64,000 bases of DNA from NCBI GenBank assembly GCA_019247605.1, contig JAFBAS010000090.1, positions 34,453 through 98,452 on the forward strand, in the 5' to 3' direction. Origin of the DNA: Hyphomicrobiales bacterium (GTDB lineage Bacteria; Pseudomonadota; Alphaproteobacteria; Rhizobiales; Beijerinckiaceae). Of this stretch, positions 1 to 7,609 are shown piece after piece. Position numbers and translations under genes: made by a program. The notes beneath the pieces were generated by a model that saw only the letters and a list, made by a program, of their open reading frames with translations, had not been told where the DNA came from and did not search any database. The first letter of the stretch is position 1. Every line of letters starts with the position of its first letter.

Positions 1-419
1 GCCTCGACGAGGTCGGCCGGCCGAAGCCCCCCCGCGATCGCCTCGACCGTCGCCCTGTCGCTTGCGAGATTGACCGAGGCATTGACGACGCCCGGAACAC
101 CCGCGAGCGCCCGCTCGACACGGCCCCCGCAGGAAGCGCAGTTCATGCCGGAGATGGCGAGCTCGCGCGTCTCGTGAGCCACTTCGTAGCCGGCGCCCTC
201 AACCGCTCGGGCGAGCATCGCGGGCTCGACACGTGACGGATCGAAATCGACATCAGCCTTTTCGCGCGCGAGGTTTACGCGTGCCACGACTCCCGGCAAG
301 GCATCGAGCACCTTCTCGACGCGGCCCGCACAGGTGGCGCAGGTCATGCCCCCGATCGAAAGGACGACGTGCCGAGAGAGGCCGCCGGCCAATTCGAAAG
401 GATTTACATTCTCATTCAT
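1..419 (-). CDS. copA: Copper-translocating P-type ATPase, N-terminal part (partial, leaves left edge)
   Basis: ATG at 419 opens a frame that runs off the left edge without a stop, giving 139 residues. Two heavy-metal-associated (HMA) domains are visible, each with the metal-binding Cys pair: GGMTCATC near residues 23-30 and SGMNCASC near residues 90-97. Tandem N-terminal HMA domains are the hallmark of CopA-type P1B ATPases, which export Cu(I) across the inner membrane. The membrane and ATPase domains lie outside the window, so the assignment to copper rather than another soft metal rests on the CueR-like promoter upstream and on the family pattern. The gene starts 15 bp after the CopZ-like gene and is surely co-transcribed with it. 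Confidence 0.8.
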   Translation of the reverse strand, partial: MNENVNPFELAGGLSRHVVLSIGGMTCATCAGRVEKVLDALPGVVARVNLAREKADVDFDPSRVEPAMLARAVEGAGYEVAHETRELAISGMNCASCGGRVERALAGVPGVVNASVNLASDRATVEAIAGGLRPADLVE

Positions 420-434
420 GGCGGTGGCGCCGCT

Positions 435-668
435 TCAGGCAGGGCGCGCGGCGAAGCCGGTACCTCGCAGTGCCGCGAGGAGCGCCTCTTCACGTGCCGT
501 GCCCGTGACGAGTGCGCGACCGAGGGCGAGATCGATTTCGACCCCCGATACGCCCGGTACCTTGGAAAGCAGCCGCTTCACGGCCCCCGCACAGCCGCCA
601 CATGTCATGCCGGTGATCGCGAGCGCCACCGACGCGCCCACGCTTTTCGGTTTCGCCGGTTCGTTCAA
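435..668 (-). CDS. copZ: CopZ-like HMA-domain copper chaperone
   Basis: A 77-residue protein consisting of one HMA domain with the metal-binding motif GMTCGGCAG near residues 20-28. Such proteins carry Cu(I) in the cytoplasm to CopA. The start is TTG at 668 because a strong GGGAGG ribosome-binding site lies five bases upstream. The C-terminus is short and the gene ends 15 bp before the CopA start. It is the first gene behind the CueR-type promoter, so copper induction of both genes is expected. The extra N-terminal residues before the HMA fold are Pro/Lys-rich and probably unstructured. Confidence 0.78.
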   Translation of the reverse strand: MNEPAKPKSVGASVALAITGMTCGGCAGAVKRLLSKVPGVSGVEIDLALGRALVTGTAREEALLAALRGTGFAARPA

Positions 669-698
669 GGCGGCCTCCCTGCTTCCAGTATGCTCGCG

Positions 699-729
699 AA
701 TATAGGGTTTCCCCTTACTGGAAGGTCAA
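699..729 (-). promoter_or_regulatory. CueR/MerR-family promoter-operator of the copper operon
   Basis: On the minus strand a -35 box TTGACC (724-729) and a -10 box TATATT (699-704) are separated by exactly 19 bp, longer than the usual 17 and diagnostic of MerR-family promoters. The spacer, with flanking bases, carries the dyad CCTTCC...GGAAACC typical of CueR sites. The predicted transcript starts about 25 nt before the TTG codon of the CopZ-like gene. The cognate regulator gene is not in the window. Confidence 0.85.
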
Positions 730-737
730 GCCGGTAA

Positions 738-1223
738 TCAGCGCGGTGCCTCGCGCTTTCGGTCGTAGACCCGAGCGTCCAGAACGAAGGGTTCCGCGAG
801 GGCGATGCGGATCATGGCGGCATCAGGATGATTGTGGTTGATGAGAATATTGGTATCTGGCGAATCGGCAACGGGAACGATCGCCGAAGGCACTCTAACC
901 AGTGGCGTCGAAACGGCCTCGAGCCAAGCATCGCCTTTTTCTTGTGTCAGTGTCTCGTCCTGGCGCCACTTGGCCGGAAGCTCGTCGAGCCTGATCGTTT
1001 TGGCGACATGTGAATCGGGTAGCTCGTAACCCACCATGACCAACTCGGGTACGAGGTCCGGATCTTGGATGTGGACAAGCTTCTCCAAGACGCAAAGTGA
1101 AGGCGAAGTTGCGCAGTAGGTAACGGGGTGACCGATCGTGTTCCAACGCCCGTTGAAGTGGAGCCCGTATCCCCCGTCAAACGATCGTCCGTGTCGTTTT
1201 CCCGATAGGCGCCATAGCCGCAT
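738..1223 (-). CDS. RES-domain toxin of a RES-Xre toxin-antitoxin system
   Basis: A 161-residue protein with the RES fold: N-terminal MRLWRLSG, then GLHFNGRWN (the Arg of the RES triad), SPSLCVLEKLVH (Ser/Glu region) and the central LVPELVMVGYELP strand. Known RES toxins degrade or phosphorylate NAD+ and so stop growth. The start is ATG at 1223, which overlaps the antitoxin stop by one base (TAATG), so the toxin is translationally coupled to the antitoxin. A possible start 18 bp further up lies inside the antitoxin and is less likely. Length and gene order match the family. Confidence 0.85.
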   Translation of the reverse strand: MRLWRLSGKRHGRSFDGGYGLHFNGRWNTIGHPVTYCATSPSLCVLEKLVHIQDPDLVPELVMVGYELPDSHVAKTIRLDELPAKWRQDETLTQEKGDAWLEAVSTPLVRVPSAIVPVADSPDTNILINHNHPDAAMIRIALAEPFVLDARVYDRKREAPR

Positions 1224-1660
1224 TAGGCGGGGGCGCCCCACGCGATCTTTCCCAGGATGGTTTCGATAACCCTCGCGCCCGCTTCAGTGGCGGCCACGTC
1301 GAGCGGCGTCTCGCCACCAAGCTCAGCCAAGGGGCGGCGAAGCCAGCGATTGGCTTTCTCCTCATCCTCAAAGCTCTCTTCCGCTAGCGTTTGGATGCGC
1401 AAGAGCCGAACCACCCGATCGGATTCCTCGACCGTCAGCCTTTCGTTCTTGACGATGCGATGGCGCCGGGTTCGTTGCGGAATAACGAAGGTCCCGATCT
1501 CCTGTTCACTAATCCCCGCTCGGCGCACAGACTCAAGGGCCGCGACTGGCAAGCGTTTGCGAACTGCCATCGAAAGCTCGGCCTGGGAGCGAATGGACGT
1601 CCCCAGCACCTCTCTTCCACCGAGCTTGCGCGAAACTTTCTCGATGAGCGCGCCAGCCAT
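1223..1660 (-). CDS. Xre/MbcA/ParS-type antitoxin of the RES toxin
   Basis: A 145-residue protein whose C-terminal half matches the DUF2384 toxin-binding domain (regions ESFEDEEKANRWL and TEAGARVIETILGKIAWG); its N-terminal half contains a helix-turn-helix-like Xre segment (AALESVRRAGISEQEIGTFV). The ATG at 1660 is chosen because an AGGGAGGAG ribosome-binding site sits just upstream and a good promoter ends about 30 bp before it. Such antitoxins neutralise the RES toxin and repress their own operon. It is the only DNA-binding regulator recognised in the window. Confidence 0.85.
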   Translation of the reverse strand: MAGALIEKVSRKLGGREVLGTSIRSQAELSMAVRKRLPVAALESVRRAGISEQEIGTFVIPQRTRRHRIVKNERLTVEESDRVVRLLRIQTLAEESFEDEEKANRWLRRPLAELGGETPLDVAATEAGARVIETILGKIAWGAPA

Positions 1661-1682
1661 CGAGCTCCTCCCTAAAGCGGCA

Positions 1683-1720
1683 ATTTGCCCCAATATAGTG
1701 GGCATTTTGCCGCCGTGCAA
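1683..1720 (-). promoter_or_regulatory. Promoter with overlapping palindrome for the RES-Xre operon
   Basis: Minus strand: -35 TTGCAC (1715-1720), a 17-bp spacer and -10 TATATT (1692-1697). An inverted repeat with GCCC/GGGC arms around AATATAGT (about 1687-1702) overlaps the -10 box and is the obvious candidate operator for autorepression by the antitoxin. The operator role is inferred. Confidence 0.6.
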
Positions 1721-1775
1721 TGTCTCGCACTGATACTCACTCACATGCAGGCGCGCTGTTCGCCCTCTTTGGTCC

Positions 1776-2162
1776 CTATACAAGCTGCGAGAAGATCATG
1801 ACGAGGCCGATCACCGAGACGCCCCAGATGGCCGTGCGCACCCAAGGGATGCCGGCCACATAGACGAAGGCATAGACGAGGCGCGCCCAGAAGAAGAGCT
1901 CGGCCCCGAGCGCCGTCGTCCCATTCGTCTTTTGCGCCACGACGGCCGTGAGCACGAGCGCCGCGAAGAGGACGAGGCTTTCGAGCATGTTGAAATGCGC
2001 ACGCCGCGCGCGGCCCGCCCAGCCCTTGACCTCGGGAGCGGGCTCACGATTGCCGGCGAGCTCCGGCAATCCGACGTCGAGCGTCGCGCCCGAGACCGCC
2101 ATCAGCATCTGCGCGAAGGTGAGAGCCACCGACCAGACGAGGAAATGCAATTCAGTGGCCAT
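1776..2162 (-). CDS. MAPEG-family membrane protein
   Basis: A 128-residue polytopic membrane protein with about four hydrophobic segments. The FNMLESLVLF stretch carries the Asn-x-x-Glu signature of MAPEG proteins (membrane-associated eicosanoid/glutathione metabolism). Bacterial members of this subgroup have no assigned substrate. The start is the ATG at 2162, preceded by AGGAGGGGCCC; an upstream in-frame extension would lack a ribosome-binding site. The gene stands alone between the TA operon and a divergent MetX-like gene. Confidence 0.8.
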   Translation of the reverse strand: MATELHFLVWSVALTFAQMLMAVSGATLDVGLPELAGNREPAPEVKGWAGRARRAHFNMLESLVLFAALVLTAVVAQKTNGTTALGAELFFWARLVYAFVYVAGIPWVRTAIWGVSVIGLVMIFSQLV

Positions 2163-2282
2163 GGGCCCCTCCTTTGATGGAATGAGATGTGATTCTCGGC
2201 TCGCATTCTCCGGCAATTCATTTTGCCGGACAACCCTTCTGAGATTGGACGGAGCCGGACGCGTCGGCTCATCCTGGATTTC

Positions 2283-2324
2283 GTTACGTAATTAGGGTTA
2301 CGTGAGAAGGGCGCTAACGTTACG
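2283..2324. promoter_or_regulatory. Three GTTACG repeats upstream of the MetX-like gene
   Basis: GTTACG occurs at 2283, 2297 and 2319. The first is inside the palindrome TTACGTAA and the last inside TAACGTTA. Spacings of 14 and 22 bp and position 18-59 bp before the ATG suggest a regulator-binding array. No matching regulator gene is seen. Confidence 0.3.
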
Positions 2325-2341
2325 GCTCGCGAGGACGAAAG

Positions 2342-3355
2342 ATGGGCTCACCGCAACAGACCGGCGAATTCAAGCTCGGTGATTTCTCGGCCGAGAAGGG
2401 CGGCGTGATCGAGGACGCAAAGCTCGTCTGGCAAACGCATGGCGTGCTCAACGCCGCGCGCGACAACCTCATCCTTTACCCTTCGAGCTACAGCGCTCAG
2501 CATCAGGACATGTCCTGGCTCATCGGCGAGGACAAGATCCTCGATCCGAGGCGCTGGTTCATCGTCACCGTAAACATGTTCTCGAACGGGCTTTCATCGG
2601 GCGCGGCCGAGACGCCGAACTATCCCGCCCTCGTGACGCTCGCCGACAATGTGCGCGCCCAGCATCGGATCGTGACGGAGCATTTCGGTGTGAGGCGTCT
2701 CGCAGCGGTTTACGGCTTTTCGATGGGCGCCATGCAGGCCTACCATTGGGCGGCGCTCAATCCGGAGATGGTCGAGCGCGCCATCGTCATTTGCGGCAGC
2801 GCCCGCACATCGACCCACAACAAGGTCTTCCTTTCGGGCCTCTTGCGCACGCTCGAAGCCGCGCCGGAACATTTGGGCAATGGACGCTTTTCGAGCGAGC
2901 CCAAGGCCGCGCTCAAGGCCTTTAGCCACATTTATGCGGGCTGGGGCTTGAGCCAGGATTTCTATCGCGCCGACCTGCATCGCAAGGCGCTCGGCGCGCC
3001 GGACCTCGACACGTTTTTGCGCACCGATTGGGTCGAGCGCTTCTCGGCGCGACGAGCCGCCAATCTCTACGCGCAGGCGCTCGCCTGGTATCACGGCGAC
3101 ATCAGCGACAACGCGCTCTATGGCGGCGACCTCACGCGGGCACTTCGCGCCATCCGCGCCAAAGTACTTCTCCTTCCCGGCGAAACCGATCTTTACTTCC
3201 GCGTTGCCGACAACGCGGCGGAGCTTCCGCATCTCGCGAAAGGCGAGCTAAGGCCCATCCCCAGCATCTGGGGCCACCGCGCCGGCAACCCGAGCACGAA
3301 TGCGGAGGATGCGGCGTTTCTCAAGGCGCAGACGCGGGCGTGGCTCGCGGGATGA
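2342..3355 (+). CDS. MetX-like alpha/beta hydrolase (homoserine O-acetyltransferase family)
   Basis: A 337-residue soluble alpha/beta-hydrolase. The nucleophile elbow GFSMGAMQ (about residues 125-132) matches the GxSxG-type motif of homoserine acetyltransferase-like proteins. The acid is probably Asp in PGETDLYF and the base His in IWGHRAGNP near the C-terminus. The early stretch AKLVWQTHG...LILYPSSYS resembles the family's N-terminal strand region. True MetX would acetylate homoserine for methionine synthesis, but this gene has no metW or other methionine gene beside it and is shorter than typical MetX, so a paralogue with another acyl acceptor or a hydrolase role is equally possible. Confidence 0.72.
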   Translation: MGSPQQTGEFKLGDFSAEKGGVIEDAKLVWQTHGVLNAARDNLILYPSSYSAQHQDMSWLIGEDKILDPRRWFIVTVNMFSNGLSSGAAETPNYPALVTLADNVRAQHRIVTEHFGVRRLAAVYGFSMGAMQAYHWAALNPEMVERAIVICGSARTSTHNKVFLSGLLRTLEAAPEHLGNGRFSSEPKAALKAFSHIYAGWGLSQDFYRADLHRKALGAPDLDTFLRTDWVERFSARRAANLYAQALAWYHGDISDNALYGGDLTRALRAIRAKVLLLPGETDLYFRVADNAAELPHLAKGELRPIPSIWGHRAGNPSTNAEDAAFLKAQTRAWLAG

Positions 3356-3787
3356 GTGAAGGGCGAGTAAGCGGAGAGAGACAGAGTGTCACTCATCTTG
3401 GACAAGCGGCCTTCTCCCCTTGCGGGAGAAGGTGCCGGCCGCGTGAGCGGCCGGCGGATGAGGGGGCGCTCCGCGAGCTTTATTAAGCAGGCACCGGTCC
3501 CGCCGCCTCCGCTCATGCCCGCGAAAGCGGACATCCAGCTCACCTGCCAACAGTGGACAAAGCTTGGATTCCGCCGCTTCGGCGCCTCACCGCTTTGAAG
3601 AGAGACCAACCCTGTTACCGAAAAGACACGCTAAGGCTCTTTCTCCATCGGTATTAGCGTAAATCGGCATGTCCATTCGTGTCAGAATTGCGGCGGTCTC
3701 GAATCGATGTTAGTCCTCATATGCTAATTCGACCCGGGGGCTCGGCGCTGATCGCGACGATGGTGCGGCCTCGTAAGGAGACCATCC
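3356..3787. other. Intergenic region before the autotransporter
   Basis: 432 bp without a supported gene. It holds the REP-like element at 3411-3464, a second short repeat around 3514-3577 (CCCGCGAAAGCGG class, also at 12431-12502), and a 7-bp inverted repeat ACGCTAA/TTAGCGT (3628-3634, 3654-3660) that may be an operator for the autotransporter. The ribosome-binding site AAGGAGACC precedes the ATG at 3788. Confidence 0.5.
3411..3464. repeat. REP-like palindromic element
   Basis: Two consecutive hairpins: CTTCTCCC/GGGAGAAG and GCCGGCCGC-gtga-GCGGCCGGC (3434-3442 with 3447-3455), ending in CGGATGAGGG. The same module recurs inverted and extended at 6466-6601, on the other side of the autotransporter gene. 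It lies about 55 bp after the MetX-like stop and may also act as a transcript end. Confidence 0.75.
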
Positions 3788-6457
3788 ATGAAGGCCGCTA
3801 TTTCGCATTCGCCTCTTTCGTTTGTAATTCCCGCGCCCTCGCGCCGCGTGAATGTCCGCTCGGACACATTTCGCGCGGCGTTCCTCGCTGCCTCGTCGGT
3901 CGTGGCGCTTGGCCTCGTGATGCCCGCGGCGCATGCTCAAAACGCGACCTGGACAGGCGCCGGCAATGACGGAGGGCAGTTCACCAATGCCGCCAACTGG
4001 AATCCGAATACTGCTGTTCCTACCGGCACCGCGATGTTTGCCACGGCGACGCCGACTACGATCACGCAAAGCGGAACGACGATCGTCGGCGCGCTGCAAT
4101 TCAACGCGGGCGCTGCAGCATATACTATCAATAATAGAGCCCTTTTTGGCATCAATAACGCCGGTATCGTGAACCTCTCCTCGAATATGCAAACCATCAC
4201 CAATGGTAATCAACAATTACTCTTCACGAATTCAGCTTCGGCCGGAAATAACAACCTGGTCACCATCACGAACGCGGCTGCCGGCCAAATAAATTTCAAC
4301 CTTACGAGTACAGGAGGCTCCGCAAATATAAACAATGCCACTAATGGTGGAACGATAAATTTCGCTGATATGAGTAGCGCTGGCTCCGCAAATATATCCA
4401 ACAGCGGTAGCCTCAATTTCACTCTCACCAGCACAGCGGGGAGCGCGTCCATAACCAATAATGGTACCGGTTTAGTGCAATTCACAGGCAACGCCGACGG
4501 GGGCACTGCGGCGTTCACGAACAACGCGAATGGGAACATCGATTTTTCGGCGAGCAAAGGAGCGAATAGTAACGGCAAGCTTTTGGTAGGCTCGATCTCG
4601 GGCGCGGGGAATGTTTTCCTCGGTGCCAACCAACTGACGATCGGCGGCAACAATCAATCGACCACGATAAGCGGCGTGATCAACGACGGCTCCGTCGGCA
4701 CTCCTGGCGGTAAGACCGGCGGCTCGCTCGTGAAGACCGGGACCGGCACGCTAACGCTTTCGGGCGCGAACCTGTACACAGGCACGACAATGGTCATGGC
4801 CGGCGTGCTCAACGTGACGGGGTCGATCACCTCGGATACCACGGTCACGGGCGGCGCGCTCGCCGGCTCAGGCACGATCCAGAGCCTCACGGCGCAGAGC
4901 GGTGGAACGGTGGCACCCGGCATGGTGACGCCCTTCTCGACCTTGAACGTCACCGGTACCGCGAGTTTCGTGACCGGATCGACCTTCGTCGTCAACATCA
5001 ACAGCGCCGGTCAGAACGACAAGCTCGTCGTCGGCGGCACCGCGACGATCAATGGCGGCACGGTGAGCGTGCTCGGCGGAACTGGGATCACTGCCACCTC
5101 GACCTTCACGATTCTCAGCGCGAAGAGCGTGACGGGAAGCGGCTTCGCCAACGTGACGTCGAACCTCGCCTTCCTCACGCCGACCCTTACACAGAACGCG
5201 ACAAGCGTCGTGCTCAGCGTCACGCCGAAATCGCCGCCCACCCCGGTTACCCCGAAGCCCGTTACCTTCGCCTCGGTGGCGACAACGCCGAACCAGATCG
5301 CGACGGCGAATGCGGTGCAGGCGCTTGGCAAAGGCCCCGTCTTTAACGCGGTGATCGGCCAATCCGTCGCGGGCGCGCAGCAAGCCTTTACCGCCCTTTC
5401 GGGCGAGGTGCATGCGTCGACCGTGAATGCGGCCTTCACGGACGCGACCTTGCCGAACACGGCGATACTCGACCACTTGAACCAGCCGGTCGCGCCGCCC
5501 GTGCTCGGCGCCGCGATCGAGACGACCGGCGCTTACGCGGCCGATCTGCCGACCCGCAAAGGCCCGGTCGCGCCCGTTTCGGCGAGCTTCTATCAGCCCC
5601 GCATCTTCGATCTTTGGGGCCAGGGCTTCGGCGATTGGGGCCGCGTCTCGAGCGACGGCAACGCCGCCTCGCTCTCGCGCACCACAGGCGGCTTCGTCAT
5701 CGGCGGCGATGTCTCGGCCACGAACTTCATGGGAGGGGATTGGCGCTTCGGCCTCGCGGGCGGCTACACCAATGATCAGATCACCGTGAATCAGCGCGGC
5801 TCCTCGTCAACCTTCGAGAGCGTCTTCGGGGGTGCCTATGCGGGAGCGAGCTTCGGCGCCTTCCAGCTTCGCGCCGGCGCGCTTTATGGCACGAACAACA
5901 CCTCGACGACGCGTCAGGTCATCTTCCCCGGCTTCTTCGAGGCGCTCTCCTCGTCGAATGGCGGCTACACGGCGCAAGCTTTCGGCGAAGCGGGGTACCG
6001 CATCCAATTGGGTGGGCTCGGCTTCGGTGCCGGCTCACGCGCGTTCGTGGAGCCCTTCGCGGGTGGGGCCGCCTTCCTGATCCACCAGAACGGCTTCACG
6101 GAAGTGGGCGGCACCTCGGCGCTCACCGCCACGGCGCGCGACTTCAACATCCAGACGACGACGCTCGGCGTGCGCGGCGAGCTCGCCTTCGCCTCGATGC
6201 CGCTCACCTTGAAGACCATGGTCGGCTGGCGCCACGCCTATGGCGACGTGGTGCCCTCGGTGCTCCTCACCTTCCAGGGCGGGGCGCAGGCCTTCAGCAC
6301 CTCTGGCGTGCCGATCGACCGCGACGCTTTCGTCGCCGAGGCCGGCATCGATTATTCGATCACCTCGATGCTTTCGGTGGGCGTCTCCTACTCGGGACAA
6401 TACGGCCAACGCGCCACGGACAATGCCGTTAAGGGCAATGTGAACCTAAGGTTCTGA
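3788..6457 (+). CDS. Autotransporter (type Va) with PATR-repeat passenger
   Basis: An 889-residue secreted protein. Residues 1-50 form an extended signal peptide ending AHA before QNATW. The passenger (about 51-480) is Asn/Gly/Ser/Thr-rich and predicted to be a beta-solenoid, with an autotransporter-associated repeat near 308-345 (GGSLVKTGTGTLTLSGANLY). A Pro/Thr-rich linker (TPKSPPTPVTPKP) near 480-495 leads to a C-terminal beta-barrel of about 290 residues, beginning around QPRIFDLWGQGFGDWG and closing with the aromatic terminus NLRF expected for BAM insertion. No protease triad or RGD motif was seen. The likely role is adhesion or biofilm. It is monocistronic; DNA at about 4080-4560 is visibly less GC-rich than its surroundings. 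Confidence 0.88.
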   Translation: MKAAISHSPLSFVIPAPSRRVNVRSDTFRAAFLAASSVVALGLVMPAAHAQNATWTGAGNDGGQFTNAANWNPNTAVPTGTAMFATATPTTITQSGTTIVGALQFNAGAAAYTINNRALFGINNAGIVNLSSNMQTITNGNQQLLFTNSASAGNNNLVTITNAAAGQINFNLTSTGGSANINNATNGGTINFADMSSAGSANISNSGSLNFTLTSTAGSASITNNGTGLVQFTGNADGGTAAFTNNANGNIDFSASKGANSNGKLLVGSISGAGNVFLGANQLTIGGNNQSTTISGVINDGSVGTPGGKTGGSLVKTGTGTLTLSGANLYTGTTMVMAGVLNVTGSITSDTTVTGGALAGSGTIQSLTAQSGGTVAPGMVTPFSTLNVTGTASFVTGSTFVVNINSAGQNDKLVVGGTATINGGTVSVLGGTGITATSTFTILSAKSVTGSGFANVTSNLAFLTPTLTQNATSVVLSVTPKSPPTPVTPKPVTFASVATTPNQIATANAVQALGKGPVFNAVIGQSVAGAQQAFTALSGEVHASTVNAAFTDATLPNTAILDHLNQPVAPPVLGAAIETTGAYAADLPTRKGPVAPVSASFYQPRIFDLWGQGFGDWGRVSSDGNAASLSRTTGGFVIGGDVSATNFMGGDWRFGLAGGYTNDQITVNQRGSSSTFESVFGGAYAGASFGAFQLRAGALYGTNNTSTTRQVIFPGFFEALSSSNGGYTAQAFGEAGYRIQLGGLGFGAGSRAFVEPFAGGAAFLIHQNGFTEVGGTSALTATARDFNIQTTTLGVRGELAFASMPLTLKTMVGWRHAYGDVVPSVLLTFQGGAQAFSTSGVPIDRDAFVAEAGIDYSITSMLSVGVSYSGQYGQRATDNAVKGNVNLRF

Positions 6458-6465
6458 TTTAAGGA

Positions 6466-6601
6466 CCCTCATCCGTCGATCGCTCACGCGATCGACACCT
6501 TCTCCCGCGCGAAGAGCGCGGGAGAAGGGGGCGGCGGCGCTTTTCCTTCTCCCGCATCGCGGGAGAAGGTGCCGGCCGCGTCAGCGGCCGGCGGATGAGG
6601 G
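6466..6601. repeat. Composite palindromic repeat cluster after the autotransporter
   Basis: Begins CCCTCATCCG and ends CGGATGAGGG, so the whole element is an inverted repeat. Inside it are four nested hairpins, with stems GTCGATCGC/GCGATCGAC, CTTCTCCCGCGC/GCGCGGGAGAAG, CTTCTCCCGC/GCGGGAGAAG and GCCGGCCGC/GCGGCCGGC. The right half is nearly identical to 3411-3464. It starts 9 bp after the autotransporter stop and probably ends or stabilises that mRNA. Confidence 0.8.
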
Positions 6602-6618
6602 CGGCGGAATTTGGAACG

Positions 6619-6682
6619 TCCCTCACTCGGCTCGTTTCGCTTTGCTTCACGAGTCCGATCTCTCCCAGAGGGAGAGATGAGG
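6619..6682. repeat. Diverged copy of the CTCTCCC...GGGAGAG repeat
   Basis: Contains a CTCACTCGGCTCG...CACGAGTCCGA arm pair followed by the TCTCTCCC/GGGAGAGA hairpin. It has the same layout as the units at 7610-7966. It lies just beyond the 3' end of the minus-strand permease operon. Confidence 0.6.
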
Positions 6683-6710
6683 CGCGCTACCCCGCCCGCT
6701 CACACCACTG

Positions 6711-7601
6711 CTACCCCACTCGCCGCCGTCGAAGCGCCGTGTGCGCGATGAAGGTCAACCCGAGCGTCGTCGCCATGAGCACGAAGGAGACGGCGGCGCC
6801 GAAAGGCCAATTGTTCGATTGGCTGAACTGGTCGTAGACAAGCGGCCCCATCATCGTGAATTTCGGCCCGCCGAGCAGCACCGGCGTCGCATAGGCGTTC
6901 ATCGCGAGAATGAAGGTGAGGATCGTGCCGGCGAGCGTGCCGGGAAGCGCCAGCGGCCACACCACCCGGCGAAAGGTCTGGAAGGGCGCGGCGCCCAGGC
7001 TGAGCGCCGCCTCCTCGATCGGCCGCGCGATGCCTTCGATGACGCTCTGCAAGGTGAGCACCATGAAGGGGAGGTTGACCGTGATGATGCCGACCACCAC
7101 CGCCATCTCGGTGTACATGAGGGTGAGCGGCTGATCGATGATACCCGAGCCGAGAAGCACGCTGTTGATGAAACCCTTGGCGCCGAAGAGCGTCATCCAG
7201 CCCGCCGCGCGCACCGCATTGCCGATGAAAAGCGGCAGCACGACGAGGATCACCATGAGGTTCTTCCAGCGCGACGTCATGCGCGCGAGCCAATAGGCGA
7301 GCGGGAAACCCATCACGAGGCAGATGAGCGTGGAGACGACCGAGACGCGGATCGTCCGCGCGAGGACAGTGAGGTAATAGGGGTCGGTGAAAAATTTCAC
7401 GTAGTTCTCGGCCGTCAGCGCATCGACCATGTAGCTCGCCGGATCGAAGCGGTTGAGGCTGTAGCGGAAGAGGATCGCGACCGGCACGAGAAGCTGCAAC
7501 AGACAAAAAAGCGTCGCCGGTCCAATGAGGGCGAGCGCCATCGAGGAGGGCCGCCGTGAACGGGGGCGGACGATGGCGACTTCCGAAGTTGCGAGGGTCA
7601 T
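6711..7601 (-). CDS. ABC transporter permease, PotB/spermidine-putrescine type
   Basis: A 296-residue integral membrane protein with six predicted membrane segments. The cytoplasmic EAA loop EEAALSLGAAPFQTFRRVV (about residues 200-218) docks the ATPase. The start is ATG at 7601; earlier in-frame codons lie inside a repeat element and are not credible. It is the last gene of the 12279-6711 operon and is separated from the binding-protein gene by about 395 bp of tandem hairpins, so its expression may be set apart from the rest. The partner permease is at 10176-11012. The substrate is probably a small cationic or amide-bearing solute; this is inference. Confidence 0.85.
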   Translation of the reverse strand: MTLATSEVAIVRPRSRRPSSMALALIGPATLFCLLQLLVPVAILFRYSLNRFDPASYMVDALTAENYVKFFTDPYYLTVLARTIRVSVVSTLICLVMGFPLAYWLARMTSRWKNLMVILVVLPLFIGNAVRAAGWMTLFGAKGFINSVLLGSGIIDQPLTLMYTEMAVVVGIITVNLPFMVLTLQSVIEGIARPIEEAALSLGAAPFQTFRRVVWPLALPGTLAGTILTFILAMNAYATPVLLGGPKFTMMGPLVYDQFSQSNNWPFGAAVSFVLMATTLGLTFIAHTALRRRRVG

Positions 7602-7609
7602 GGAGCCAG

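Noticed and set aside
2217..2341. Possible SAM-II riboswitch before the MetX-like gene
   Set aside because: SAM-II elements often precede metX in alphaproteobacteria, but the conserved pseudoknot sequences could not be recognised here; only the GTTACG repeats stand out.
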